64,000 nt of DNA from Pararhodobacter sp. SW119 (GCF_017811755.1 NZ_JADDJF010000017.1:1-64000); one strand, 5' to 3'; counted from the first letter of the stretch, positions 24,881-33,543 are shown. The notes: a model not told the origin generated them from the sequence alone. Program-made: numbers and translations.

Positions 24881-26122
24881 ATGGGGCTCAGAGCGATGCG
24901 CCAGTTAAGATCAACCGGCGCGCGCAATGCGCTGCAAGTGGAGCCGGCGCTAGGCTGGACTTTTCTGTCCCGCGAGGCACTGTCCCGCGCTAAGGCTCAG
25001 ATGGACGAAGAGTCCATGGGCGTGCGCGACGAGATTGGCTTTCTAACGATTCATCAGCGTTACGCCGACCGCTTCTTTCCGGGCACATCAGTGCTGCATA
25101 CCCGAGCCCGCTATATTCTTTTTGTGCCTTGGCTGTTCGAGGATTTGGCAGGTTTGACAGGACCTGCTGCCATGCGTGCCATGCGCGAACGGGAAAGGGA
25201 GCTCGCTGGGCGGCTCAAGGATGCTGGAGAATCCCAAGTGATCGGGGGGCGCGTCTTCCCCCAACCTTCGAGCCAGCCGCCGTCAACGGTGTACTGGAAT
25301 GCGCTCGCGGTCTGGGGAATACTGCGTAGGCGCCTTGATGGGCGGACCATTTCCCGGGCGCATGCGCATCGGCTGCTTAAAAGCGCTGGAACAGCGATGG
25401 ATGACGACGGCCAACCGCTCGTCAGTTTCGATCCACCATTCGTGCCACTCCCTAAACGACCGGAGAACTGGAGAAGTGGGCATATCTCCCTTCAGCTTAC
25501 GACTGAAGAAGCAACTTTCCTGCGCGAGCGGCTTGGCCAGTTGCGGAGCAATGGTGGACACGAGGCCTCACTGCTCGCGCGATTGGTGCGGACTGAGACT
25601 GTGGCACCGGACGGAATGTGGGCCACTGAAACCCGGGAGATCGCCGGCCCCGACAAATCCGCACTTGCGCGCGCTCATCAGGCTGCACACCTCGCGGGTG
25701 TCGGCCGTGCTGTCTACGATGCACTACTGGAACGGATTGTCGAGACCGATGACAAGCGGGAGACTTCGACTCGACATCGCGACCACCTTGCTGCCGTCGT
25801 CGAAGATCATGGTTCGCTTGCTGAAAAACTTGATGTAGGTGCTCTCGAGGCGGACATTGGCGCGCTGCCAACGAAATTGCGGGCTGTACTGACAACTACT
25901 AAGGATTGGGTGGCCTCGAAATCACAGAACCCCGCCCCACTCTTCGACGTCTATGCTGCGGCTGAGGCCCGAAAGGGCCCACGCGCACGCCTCGCGGTTA
26001 CACCCCATGGTCGTGCCCGACGGCTCGAATGGTCAAGCGATGAACATGGTCTCGCGGGGCCGCTCCACTACAGGTGGGAGCAGGTCAGCATGCTTCTCAA
26101 TGATCTTGCGGGCGCCCAATGA
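24881..26122 (+). CDS. DUF6361-like protein, first gene of candidate defence operon
   Basis: A 413-residue soluble protein. The stretch 'GVRDEIGFLTIHQRYADRFFPG' followed by 'TSVLHTRARYILFVPWLFEDL' (about residues 46-88) is what I recognise as the DUF6361 hallmark; this is from memory and should be checked. Other parts are 'RVFPQPSSQPPSTVYWNALAVWGI' and an Arg-rich middle. No nuclease or ATPase motif is visible. There is no strong ribosome site at 24881; ATG at 24896 is an alternative. Its stop overlaps the next start (ATGA). Codon use is visibly more A/T-tolerant than the flanking genes. It may be a specificity or scaffold subunit, but that is inference. Confidence 0.75.
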   Translation: MGLRAMRQLRSTGARNALQVEPALGWTFLSREALSRAKAQMDEESMGVRDEIGFLTIHQRYADRFFPGTSVLHTRARYILFVPWLFEDLAGLTGPAAMRAMRERERELAGRLKDAGESQVIGGRVFPQPSSQPPSTVYWNALAVWGILRRRLDGRTISRAHAHRLLKSAGTAMDDDGQPLVSFDPPFVPLPKRPENWRSGHISLQLTTEEATFLRERLGQLRSNGGHEASLLARLVRTETVAPDGMWATETREIAGPDKSALARAHQAAHLAGVGRAVYDALLERIVETDDKRETSTRHRDHLAAVVEDHGSLAEKLDVGALEADIGALPTKLRAVLTTTKDWVASKSQNPAPLFDVYAAAEARKGPRARLAVTPHGRARRLEWSSDEHGLAGPLHYRWEQVSMLLNDLAGAQ

Positions 26123-27972
26123 GCGGCGCAGTCGAAAACTGGGCGGCGCTCTCGTTTCTTGAGGGTTTACGTCCCGGTCCCGATGAAAGTGTCGAGTTGG
26201 CACTGCTGGCGTCCTATTCGGCAGACCTGGGATCAATCGGCGCTACTTTGCTTGCCCTGGCAGGCAAAGACACAGATGCGGGCCGAGGTAGTCCCTCAGA
26301 TTTCGCTGATGCGGTCGAGCGACTGCGAGGGAAGGCACGGATTGTCATTCAGCGTGGCCGCCTAGCAAAGATGCGTCGGACACCGCGCATAGCAGCAGTG
26401 TTGGACCAATTCGTGCGCGAGGTCGATTTCGATGAAGCCACCCATAGCTGGCACCCCAAGGTAGCTCTCGTTCGAACACGCAACACGACTGGAGAGACTG
26501 GCTGGCGGCTTTGGATCGGAAGCCGAAATCTCACCGAAAACGTGAACCGCGACATCGGGTTACTGCTTGTCTCAGGCACCAAGGGCGGCGCACTGATCGC
26601 TGGTGCGGATGAGATGGCGCGTGCGCTGGCTGAAAGGGCCGAACTGAAGGGGCTGCGCCCGGCCTCGCTCGCGGCGACGATCGCAAAGGTAGCTTGGCGT
26701 TCTCCGGCGGGCGTACGGGTTGAGCGCATTCGCTGGTCTGCCGGAACTGGAGATCAGCCCGTTCCAGTCCCGCCGCCGGATGTCGATGAAGTCATTGTGG
26801 TAAGTCCTTTTATAGACAAGCAATTTCTTGCTCGTCAGCTCGTGAAGGGTACAAAACAGTCTAGGCGTGTTTTGCTGACTACGGTACGTGAGATTGAGCG
26901 GATTGGCCCGTCACTGGCAGCATTCGACGACTTGCTGGCGCTGGATGCACCTGATTATCCCGTGGGTGATCCGGAGCTTGGGTCCCGGTCCGCCGAGTGG
27001 CCATCCGATGTCACTTCGACCGAGGATGAGGAAGAAGAGGTCGGACGCGGCCTCCATGCCAAATTGCTGTTCATGCGAACTGGGCGCAAACGCACCCTGT
27101 GGCTGGGAAGCGCGAACGCGACCCTCCGGGCCTGGACTGGACGCAACGCTGAAGCCACGGCCGAACTGGTTGTCACCGAGCCGGTCGAAAGAGGGCTAAA
27201 GGCGCTGCTGGGGTCAGCCCGTCTGGTCGACGCGCCCAGCGGCGAGCATTTGCCCGACGCAGCGGTCTTGGAGGAGGAAGCGCTCGAACGGGCGCGCGCG
27301 CAGGTGGCGGCGCGATGGTCCGCTTCGCTCAGTATTGATGGCGAGGGGATACGTCTCAGCCATCGTTCCGATCTACATCCCGACGGGCCACATCCTGACG
27401 AAGCCGACATCCTGCTGGAAGTCGGCGCTCTTCACGGTGACCTTCTGATCTGGCCGCCACGACAAGCCGAGGTGTATCTTGGGCATGTCGTTCCATCTGA
27501 CCGAAGCGAGCTCGTGCGCTTGCGTGTCAGCCGCAAGGACAAAGGTCTCTCATGGCTGCAACGAGCACCGGCGGAGCCGCCGTTTGGGGAGGATCGAGAC
27601 CGTGCCGCGTTCGTACGCTTTCTTGGTGCGCGAGGGTTTCTTCTTTGGGTGGCCGGATTGCTCGCAAATGACGATACACAGAGCGACGGCGACTGGACGA
27701 TTGACGAACCGCGGGAACGGACGAGTGAAGAGGAGAAATCAACATTCGACTCCTCGTTGCCAACTTTGGAAGCGATGTTGGCGGCATGGGCCCGCGATCC
27801 GGTAAAGTTCCGCGAGATTGAACGGCGGGTCTCTCAGTATCTGCCTGCGGTGCTCAAACAGGCCGAACAGGAAGATATACTAACCGCTGAAATGCTGAGG
27901 AGCTTCAAGGAGTTGTGGAGCAAGCTCCGAACTGGGCTGGGCTCCACCGAAGTAAAGGGTAGAAGCCGATGA
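26119..27972 (+). CDS. Protein with two PLD-type HxK motifs, probable nuclease
   Basis: A 617-residue protein with a duplicated phospholipase-D-like signature: HPKVAL near residues 112-117 followed by WIGSRNLTEN near 131-140, and HAKLLF near 312-317 followed by LGSANATLRAW near 329-339. Each half thus supplies His, Lys and a GSxN turn, as in PLD-family nucleases and the DISARM protein DrmC. The Asp after Lys in classical HKD is not evident. The C-terminal ~280 residues are of unknown fold. It overlaps both neighbours by ATGA, so all three proteins are made together. A DNA-cutting role is inferred from the family. Confidence 0.82.
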   Translation: MSGAVENWAALSFLEGLRPGPDESVELALLASYSADLGSIGATLLALAGKDTDAGRGSPSDFADAVERLRGKARIVIQRGRLAKMRRTPRIAAVLDQFVREVDFDEATHSWHPKVALVRTRNTTGETGWRLWIGSRNLTENVNRDIGLLLVSGTKGGALIAGADEMARALAERAELKGLRPASLAATIAKVAWRSPAGVRVERIRWSAGTGDQPVPVPPPDVDEVIVVSPFIDKQFLARQLVKGTKQSRRVLLTTVREIERIGPSLAAFDDLLALDAPDYPVGDPELGSRSAEWPSDVTSTEDEEEEVGRGLHAKLLFMRTGRKRTLWLGSANATLRAWTGRNAEATAELVVTEPVERGLKALLGSARLVDAPSGEHLPDAAVLEEEALERARAQVAARWSASLSIDGEGIRLSHRSDLHPDGPHPDEADILLEVGALHGDLLIWPPRQAEVYLGHVVPSDRSELVRLRVSRKDKGLSWLQRAPAEPPFGEDRDRAAFVRFLGARGFLLWVAGLLANDDTQSDGDWTIDEPRERTSEEEKSTFDSSLPTLEAMLAAWARDPVKFREIERRVSQYLPAVLKQAEQEDILTAEMLRSFKELWSKLRTGLGSTEVKGRSR

Positions 27973-30900
27973 GCGCGCCCAAGCCGTTCCAGGAAGCTGC
28001 AGTCAATGCGGCGCTCGCGGCCTTCGGAGTTCATAATGGGCGTCGGCGATTTCTGGTGGCGGATGAAGTCGGTCTCGGAAAAACAGTGGTAGCGAAGGAA
28101 TTGGCTCGCCGCATGTCGGAGGATGGTAGGGCGCCCCTGGTCATTTACTATATAGCCAACGGTCATGCGGTTTCGCACCAAAACAAGAGCCGAGTTGTTG
28201 ACTTCCTTAAGGATTATTCACGTAAAGCCGCTATCGCGACACCAGATCGGCTCTCGCTGATTGCAGTCGCGAGACGGCCGGACAGTCCCGTCCTTGTCTA
28301 CGCACTGACTCCCGCAACGTCCTTTCCCGGGGGGCGGGTACGTCTGACTGGAGGACGCAAGGAAGAACGAGCATTCCTGAAGGTTTTGCTCGAGCAGAGC
28401 TATCCTGCTTTTGCACGCAATCTCGATCCGGACATATTGCAGTTGAGCGCGCGTGGGTCATGGGAGTGGGCCATCAAGGATGCGGAGCACAAGTTCGCGG
28501 CGTCGCCGCCCCATTTGCGGAAGAGGTTTCGCGAGGCCCTTGCGGCTGAGTTCGGCGAGCCCGTCCGCACGATGCTCGATCTGGCTGTGTATGGCGACCC
28601 GGCCCGAAAAATTAAGCCGCTCAAGCCTACCACCTTCGTTGGCCGCCTCAGGCGCGCCCTTGCACTGGCAACGCTTCGCCATCAGCCGCCCGATTTAGTC
28701 ATTCTCGATGAATTTCAGCGCTACCGGCAAATTCTTGACGAAAAGGACGCAGACCCGCTTCTTAAGGCTCTTCTGGAACCTGAACATTTGGTTGTCCCGC
28801 CGGCAGTCTTGCTGCTTAGCGCTACGCCATATCGGCTATTAAGCACACGATGGGAAGAGGCGCGCGGTGCGCTTGCTCACTCGCAACTTCTAGAACTGAT
28901 CGAATTTCTTGCCGGCGCCGATGTTCGAGAACGTGCGAAGGTGCTTTTTGCCGATTTCGGTGACAAATTACGTGATATTGCGGCGCATGCAGATGCGAGT
29001 AGTCCCGAGTTGGCGGCTGAAGTCGCCCAAGCGGCCAGACTAAGAGATGAACTCCGCGGCCTTCTGACGCCAGTCATGTCGCGCACTGAGCGGGACAGTG
29101 TGGCGTCGGCCGATCCACTCGCCGCGACGCAATTTCTCGATGCGGACCCGTTGCCAGAGGATTTTCGGGTCTATCGACATCTCGTCGAGAGCTTTGCAGA
29201 GCAGATGCGCTACGAGGCGCTGCCATATTGGTCGTCCGTTCCGATGCCCGCCCAATCGCTTGGTCCACGCTATGCAGCGTGGAAGCGTGCCAAATTCAGG
29301 GCAGCACCGAAGCTCACTAAGATGACCCGGGAGCGCCGCAACAAACTCAACGCGCCTACGACATGGCCTGACGCGAAGCTTCGCGCTCTGAACAGCGTGG
29401 CTTCTCCCAAGGAGCTTTCGCTCCCGTGGGTCGCCCCGTCACTACCTTGGTGGCCACTATCCGGCGGCTGGAAGGGTTCGGGAGCCGATCCCAAGCTCCT
29501 GATGTTCAGCCGCTTTCGCGCAACGCCCCCTAGCGTGGCGGCGCTTCTGAGCTTTGGCGTCGAGGCGCACTGTCTTCCCAAGAATCACGGCGGGTACGAG
29601 AAGGCTTATAAGCGCCGTCGTTTCAAGTTGGGGGCCGAGCCGGGGCCAGTGATGGCCGCATTCCATCCGTCGCCATGGCTAATCCGGAACACGAACCCGC
29701 TTGCGAAAGCCGGAGCGACGCTCGGCGCTGTACGCAAAGAGGTTCGGCGACAAATTCTCGCCGCACTCCCCAAGGGCATCATTGAACGCGACACCGTGAA
29801 GGCCCGCAGGCGGCACAGATCGATTGCCCGGATTCTGTCGTCGATAGAACGGACAGCAGGTGTTGTCGAACAATCCGCCTCAGGCTGGGGCAGCGCAATC
29901 GGTGATGATCGTGCCGCGAAGTCTGCGGTTCGAAAATGGCGCCAGGCGCAGCCGATTGAGCGGCTTTCACCTGTCGAGCTTTCTGATCTTGTGGACTATG
30001 CGATCGGGGCGCCTGGCGTCGCGCTAGGACGGGCATTGCTACGGCATGATCCGTCAATCCTTGATCCGACACGCTATCCCGAGTTGGTCCAGCTCTGTTG
30101 GCAGGGATTGCGCGCCTACCTCGATAACCCGGTGATCCTGTCATCGCTGCCGGGGAAGAGCGCAGTCGAGCAAGTCATGGGCGCCGTGGTCGATGGCGGC
30201 TTCGAAAGCGTCCTGGACGAGCATTTCTGGTTGCGATCGCAAAATCTCCAAGAGGGCGCAGCTGGTCTCGCCAAGGACCTTCAATCGTCGCTCGGACTAC
30301 GCGCAGGCACCTTTAGCTTTCATGCAATAGGAGGTGCGCCACATAAGATCCCGGTGCGCTGCCACGTCGCCGTGCCGTTCGGCGACGCCGAGACCCAACC
30401 CGCCGTCAAGGTGGACGGCGGCGTGGGGCAAGCCGCTCCTGTCCGACCCGATGAGGTTCGGCGCAGCTTCAACACACCCTTCTGGCCACATGTGCTGGCA
30501 ACAACATCGGTTGGTCAGGAGGGTCTCGATTTTCATCCCTGGTGCGCGCACGTGGTTCATTGGGATCTTTCGTCAAACCCTCTCGATATCGAACAGCGAG
30601 AGGGTCGCATCCAACGCTATGCTGGTTTAGCCGTCAGACGCAGACTCGCGGTAGATTTGCGTGGTGACGTGCTGAAAGATCGTACTGCGGCACACCATTC
30701 CCCTTGGCATTGCGTAGAATTTCACGCTGAGCGTCTGGTCGATGCGAGCGGCCTTCGCCCCTGGTGGGTGTACGATGGTGCCGAAATTCGTCGTCACGTC
30801 TTCGAGCGCCCGTTTGGACGGGAGATCGTCCGCTTCGCCCAACTTCGAGAACAGCGCATGATCTATAGGTTGGCTCTCGGACAACCCAATCAGGAGGACT

Positions 30901-31043
30901 TCATCGACGTGCTTTCACGAGGTGGGGCGACTACCCGCGCTTTGCTGCAACCGTTAATTCTTGACCTGTCTGCGATGGGGCTTCGGCAACGGCCTATGCC
31001 ATGTGGCAATGAGCTAGAATGCTCTTGGTCATGCAAGAAATGA
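27969..31043 (+). CDS. SNF2-like superfamily 2 helicase, 1024 residues
   Basis: A large SF2 helicase or translocase. Visible motifs: a Gln in PKPFQEAAV (about 7-13), Walker A as DEVGLGKTVVA (32-42), motif II as VILDEFQRY (near 245-253), motif III as LLLSATPYRLL (near 281), motif V as TTSVGQEGLDFH (near 847), and motif VI as DIEQREGRIQRY (near 870-881). The wide spacing between lobes is typical of SNF2/Mtr4-like defence helicases such as DrmD. It ends eight bases before the spanin stop codon on the other strand. In the operon it probably supplies ATP-driven DNA translocation for the PLD-like protein. Confidence 0.87.
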   Translation: MSAPKPFQEAAVNAALAAFGVHNGRRRFLVADEVGLGKTVVAKELARRMSEDGRAPLVIYYIANGHAVSHQNKSRVVDFLKDYSRKAAIATPDRLSLIAVARRPDSPVLVYALTPATSFPGGRVRLTGGRKEERAFLKVLLEQSYPAFARNLDPDILQLSARGSWEWAIKDAEHKFAASPPHLRKRFREALAAEFGEPVRTMLDLAVYGDPARKIKPLKPTTFVGRLRRALALATLRHQPPDLVILDEFQRYRQILDEKDADPLLKALLEPEHLVVPPAVLLLSATPYRLLSTRWEEARGALAHSQLLELIEFLAGADVRERAKVLFADFGDKLRDIAAHADASSPELAAEVAQAARLRDELRGLLTPVMSRTERDSVASADPLAATQFLDADPLPEDFRVYRHLVESFAEQMRYEALPYWSSVPMPAQSLGPRYAAWKRAKFRAAPKLTKMTRERRNKLNAPTTWPDAKLRALNSVASPKELSLPWVAPSLPWWPLSGGWKGSGADPKLLMFSRFRATPPSVAALLSFGVEAHCLPKNHGGYEKAYKRRRFKLGAEPGPVMAAFHPSPWLIRNTNPLAKAGATLGAVRKEVRRQILAALPKGIIERDTVKARRRHRSIARILSSIERTAGVVEQSASGWGSAIGDDRAAKSAVRKWRQAQPIERLSPVELSDLVDYAIGAPGVALGRALLRHDPSILDPTRYPELVQLCWQGLRAYLDNPVILSSLPGKSAVEQVMGAVVDGGFESVLDEHFWLRSQNLQEGAAGLAKDLQSSLGLRAGTFSFHAIGGAPHKIPVRCHVAVPFGDAETQPAVKVDGGVGQAAPVRPDEVRRSFNTPFWPHVLATTSVGQEGLDFHPWCAHVVHWDLSSNPLDIEQREGRIQRYAGLAVRRRLAVDLRGDVLKDRTAAHHSPWHCVEFHAERLVDASGLRPWWVYDGAEIRRHVFERPFGREIVRFAQLREQRMIYRLALGQPNQEDFIDVLSRGGATTRALLQPLILDLSAMGLRQRPMPCGNELECSWSCKK

Positions 31044-31051
31044 GCTTGCGA

Positions 31052-31306
31052 TCAGAGTGTGCATGCTTTGGCTTGGTTCCTGATGACGCCGTAGTCGGCG
31101 AGCATCTCGACGATGGCGGACATCTCTGGAAGTAACGCGAGTTCCTCAGCCGCGCGCACTTGGACCTCGTTGGGATACTCTACCACGGGCGGGCAGACGG
31201 TCGCGATGCCGGGCTCAGAACCGACCGTTGCGCAGCCGCTCAGCAAGCTCAACGCGATCGCGAGGACGGCGAGCCGCCGCTTCCAGCATCTGGCGGTGGA
31301 TGGCAT
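31052..31306 (-). CDS. Rz1-like outer-membrane spanin lipoprotein
   Basis: An 84-residue lipoprotein starting MPSTARCWKRRLAVL. The lipobox LLSGC places the lipidated Cys at residue 25. The mature part is short and carries a Pro pair (CPPVVEYPNE). About 90 bases of its 5' end overlap the i-spanin gene in another frame, the classic Rz/Rz1 arrangement. With Rz it would fuse inner and outer membranes in the last step of lysis. Confidence 0.75.
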   Translation of the reverse strand: MPSTARCWKRRLAVLAIALSLLSGCATVGSEPGIATVCPPVVEYPNEVQVRAAEELALLPEMSAIVEMLADYGVIRNQAKACTL

Positions 31307-31472
31307 CGGTTTGCTCCAACATGTCGAGCCGCTCGGCGGCGCGGCCAACGCGCTCGGCCGTGCGGCGGAGGTTAACGATGAACAGGGTGATGGTGAGCGC
31401 GACGAGGGCGAGAGCCGCCACCCGCCACGCCCATCGCCGGGCGATCAACTCGGCCACCAGCGTGCCCCACAT
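31215..31472 (-). CDS. Rz-like inner-membrane spanin
   Basis: An 85-residue protein with one membrane helix (about residues 17-34, WRVAALALVALTITLFIVN) and a charged, coiled-coil-like C-terminus rich in Arg and Glu (RRTAERVGRAAERLDMLEQ). Its ATG overlaps the endolysin stop as TGATG. The Rz1-like lipoprotein gene starts inside it. Identification rests on topology and position, because spanins diverge rapidly. Confidence 0.75.
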   Translation of the reverse strand: MWGTLVAELIARRWAWRVAALALVALTITLFIVNLRRTAERVGRAAERLDMLEQTDAIHRQMLEAAARRPRDRVELAERLRNGRF

Positions 31473-32152
31473 CAGCGCAGCCCTCGCTTCCAATCGTCCA
31501 CCCGCGCCCAGACGGCCAGCGCGATCCCCCCGAGCGCCAGCGCAATGAACACCCAGCGGAGCGTGTCCAGATACGGCACCAACGGCAGGACGGCGCCCTG
31601 CGCTTCCGCCAGAACCTCCTGCGCGACCTCGACACCAGCGGCGCCGACGGTGGCTACACCGGCCGCGCCAGCACCCCGTAGCGTCCGGCTCTCAGCCAGC
31701 GCCTCACGCGCGGGCGGTGTCTCCGCTGCGAAGGCAGTCGCCCGGACCGGGAACCGCTCGCCCCACTGACGCGCGGGGCCGAGGTCGATATGCATGAACC
31801 CCGATCGCGGATAGAACCCGAAGCCGAGGAACCCGACCTCGCGCGCCGCAGCCTCGAAGGCCACCGGGTCGTGGTTTGTCATGGCGATGTCGAAGGCGGC
31901 GCCGTCGAGGTGCTTGGAGCGGGTCGCGCCGCCCACGGCACGGTTGTGCTCGGGGCTGCGATAGGCGGAGCGGACGATCAGGGGCTTCTCGAGCCGGTCG
32001 CGCAGGCCCTGCAAGCGGTCCATGGCGATGGGGTCGAGCTTGAGCGCGCCGGTGCCGCGGCAGGCGATTTCGGGCGGCGAGAAGTTCTTCCAGCGCCAGA
32101 GATGCGCGGGGAGGTCGCGGAAGTGGCGGAAGGTGCGGACGGGTTCGGGCAT
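31472..32152 (-). CDS. Phage endolysin, peptidase M15 type, with C-terminal membrane helix
   Basis: A 226-residue protein. The catalytic domain is M15/DUF882 (D-Ala-D-Ala carboxypeptidase fold): 'RSAYRSPEHNRAVGG', then zinc ligands His81 and Asp88 in SKHLDGAAFD, and His121 in GFMHIDLG. After a Gly/Ala linker comes a hydrophobic helix at about 199-215 (WVFIALALGGIALAVWA) and a basic tail, so the enzyme is membrane-anchored or the helix aids export. The ATG at 32152 is chosen for its AGAGGAACTCACC; an upstream TTG would add six residues. No separate canonical holin gene is obvious. Confidence 0.88.
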   Translation of the reverse strand: MPEPVRTFRHFRDLPAHLWRWKNFSPPEIACRGTGALKLDPIAMDRLQGLRDRLEKPLIVRSAYRSPEHNRAVGGATRSKHLDGAAFDIAMTNHDPVAFEAAAREVGFLGFGFYPRSGFMHIDLGPARQWGERFPVRATAFAAETPPAREALAESRTLRGAGAAGVATVGAAGVEVAQEVLAEAQGAVLPLVPYLDTLRWVFIALALGGIALAVWARVDDWKRGLR

Positions 32153-32188
32153 GGTGAGTTCCTCTGGCAAGGTGAATGACGAGAACCG

Positions 32189-32210
32189 TCCGCAGCGCGA
32201 AGACTGCGGA
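32189..32210. terminator. Hairpin between DUF6127 and endolysin genes
   Basis: TCCGCAG and CTGCGGA form a perfect 7-bp stem with an 8-nt loop. No T-run follows on either strand. It occupies the same relative position as the strong terminator in the decayed copy (13192-13215), so a regulatory role in lysis timing is plausible. Confidence 0.4.
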
Positions 32211-32263
32211 TTGGCGGGGTTTCGGCGGTATCTGATTGGGTCGATGGTCGACCCGGCTCGGGG

Positions 32264-32554
32264 TCAGTCGCCCGGACCGAAGATCTTCAGCTTCACCGCA
32301 ATGCCGGCGAGCAGCGCCAGGATGACGCCAGTGGTGATGATATGCACCGTGGTCTGCACGGCGGTGCGGCGCACGAAGCGGATCGAAGCCAGGAGACTGC
32401 GCAGGTCGCGGATGTCGAGGGCGGCCTCGGTGCCGTCGAGACCGACATCGGCGAGGGCGCGCTTCGCACCTTCCTCGGCGGCCCGTGCCAGCAGTTCCTC
32501 GAACTCCGCATCCGGCATGCGGACATGGCCCTCTCCGGAACGGCGCGGGCTCAT
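32264..32554 (-). CDS. DUF6127 family phage membrane protein
   Basis: A 96-residue protein with an acidic N-terminus (MPDAEFEELLARAAEEGAKRAL), the 'DIRDLRSLLASIRFVRRTA' core and one C-terminal membrane helix (IITTGVILALLAGIAVKL). The ATG overlaps the upstream stop as ATGA. It sits immediately before the endolysin in this prophage and in the decayed copy, so a holin-like or lysis-accessory role is possible. That function is inferred from position and topology only. Confidence 0.75.
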   Translation of the reverse strand: MSPRRSGEGHVRMPDAEFEELLARAAEEGAKRALADVGLDGTEAALDIRDLRSLLASIRFVRRTAVQTTVHIITTGVILALLAGIAVKLKIFGPGD

Positions 32555-33543
32555 GCCGAGACGATCCCGACTTCGGCGGGCAATGTCAGATCGGTCCACG
32601 GGCTCGCATCGGCCGGGTTCACCGCCCAGCTCGAATAGACCCCCTTGGGCATGAGGCTGGGCACGGTCACCGGGGCGGCGTCATGGTCCACGCCCCCGAG
32701 ACGCAGGAAGCCGGCCGTGGCCTGCGGCCCAATGGTGCCCGCCTGCGCGATCTGCTTGAGATGCACGCCGGCGATCGCCCCCGCCGGGACGGCCGGGCCG
32801 GTGAGCGAGAAGGACATGCGCTGCCCGGCCGCGGCGCTGGCGACGCGCGTGGCGATGTTGCCATCGGCCAGCGCCGCAAGGCTGCCGACCATCTGGTTGT
32901 AGCTGGCGATCGCATTCGGGCGGCGGCGCACGAAGCGCCGGCCGATGGTCGAGACCCCGTCGAGGACCGCGATATGGGCGTAGTACCAGGTGCGGACAGA
33001 GGTCATGGCGTGCAGGCCCAGATTGCTGAACACGATCAGCCGCGGCTTGCCCTTGCTGCCCGTGTTGGCGGCGGTGGCCGAGCTGTGCAGCACACCCTCG
33101 ATGTAAAACTCGATGGTGATGTCGGCGCCCACGGCCACGCGCACGTTGACCCAGCTCGGCTGGCCGGCGGCGGCCGTGTAGCTTGAGCCGCCCTGTACGG
33201 TCGTATCGCCGTGCGCCTCGGCGTGGTAGCGGTTGGTGGCGGCGAGCGGCTTGACCCGCGCAACCATGACATGGTCCGCATCGAAGACCTCCAGAAACGA
33301 GGCAGCGCTTGCAATGATGCTGCTCGCGTCGGCGTTGGGGGGTACGTAACGAAACCCCAGCCACAGGTCGCCCGCGGGCGCTGGAAACCCGATCCCGAGG
33401 GGAACTGCATTGTCCCTGTGGGTGGAGATCCGGATGCAGTTGACGTCGAGGGTTGCATCAAACCCGGCCGCGTCCGTGCTCAGAAGCCCCGTGACGCCGG
33501 AGAGGTCGGTTGGCTGGTGTCCCAGATGCAGGATATGGGTCAT
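32551..33543 (-). CDS. Phage tail-fibre-region protein
   Basis: A 330-residue protein starting MTHILHLGHQPTDLSGVTG. It is beta-rich with a lectin-like or fibre-like central part (PLGIGFPAPAGDLWLGFRYVPP, IEFYIEGVLHSS) and a C-terminal domain common in related prophages (SLTGPAVPAGAIAGVHLKQIAQAG). It probably forms part of the distal tail or receptor-binding apparatus. Both ends overlap neighbouring genes by ATGA. The frame continues far upstream only as antisense-like sequence. Confidence 0.7.
   Translation of the reverse strand: MTHILHLGHQPTDLSGVTGLLSTDAAGFDATLDVNCIRISTHRDNAVPLGIGFPAPAGDLWLGFRYVPPNADASSIIASAASFLEVFDADHVMVARVKPLAATNRYHAEAHGDTTVQGGSSYTAAAGQPSWVNVRVAVGADITIEFYIEGVLHSSATAANTGSKGKPRLIVFSNLGLHAMTSVRTWYYAHIAVLDGVSTIGRRFVRRRPNAIASYNQMVGSLAALADGNIATRVASAAAGQRMSFSLTGPAVPAGAIAGVHLKQIAQAGTIGPQATAGFLRLGGVDHDAAPVTVPSLMPKGVYSSWAVNPADASPWTDLTLPAEVGIVSA

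Larger units (their letters stand above)
20403..31043 (+). mobile_element. Putative integrative defence island
   Basis: The unit comprises a small HTH protein, a large serine recombinase with two ParB/RepB genes, and the three-gene PLD/helicase operon. It lies directly against the lysis end of the prophage: the helicase stop at 31043 and the spanin stop at 31052 are eight bases apart on opposite strands. The left limit is not defined; parDE may belong too. No flanking direct repeat was found by eye. Confidence 0.6.

Noticed and set aside
24881-31043. Calling the three-gene operon DISARM
   Set aside because: Only PLD-like and SNF2-like components are present; DrmA, DrmB and the methyltransferase are missing and the first protein has no DISARM counterpart known to me.
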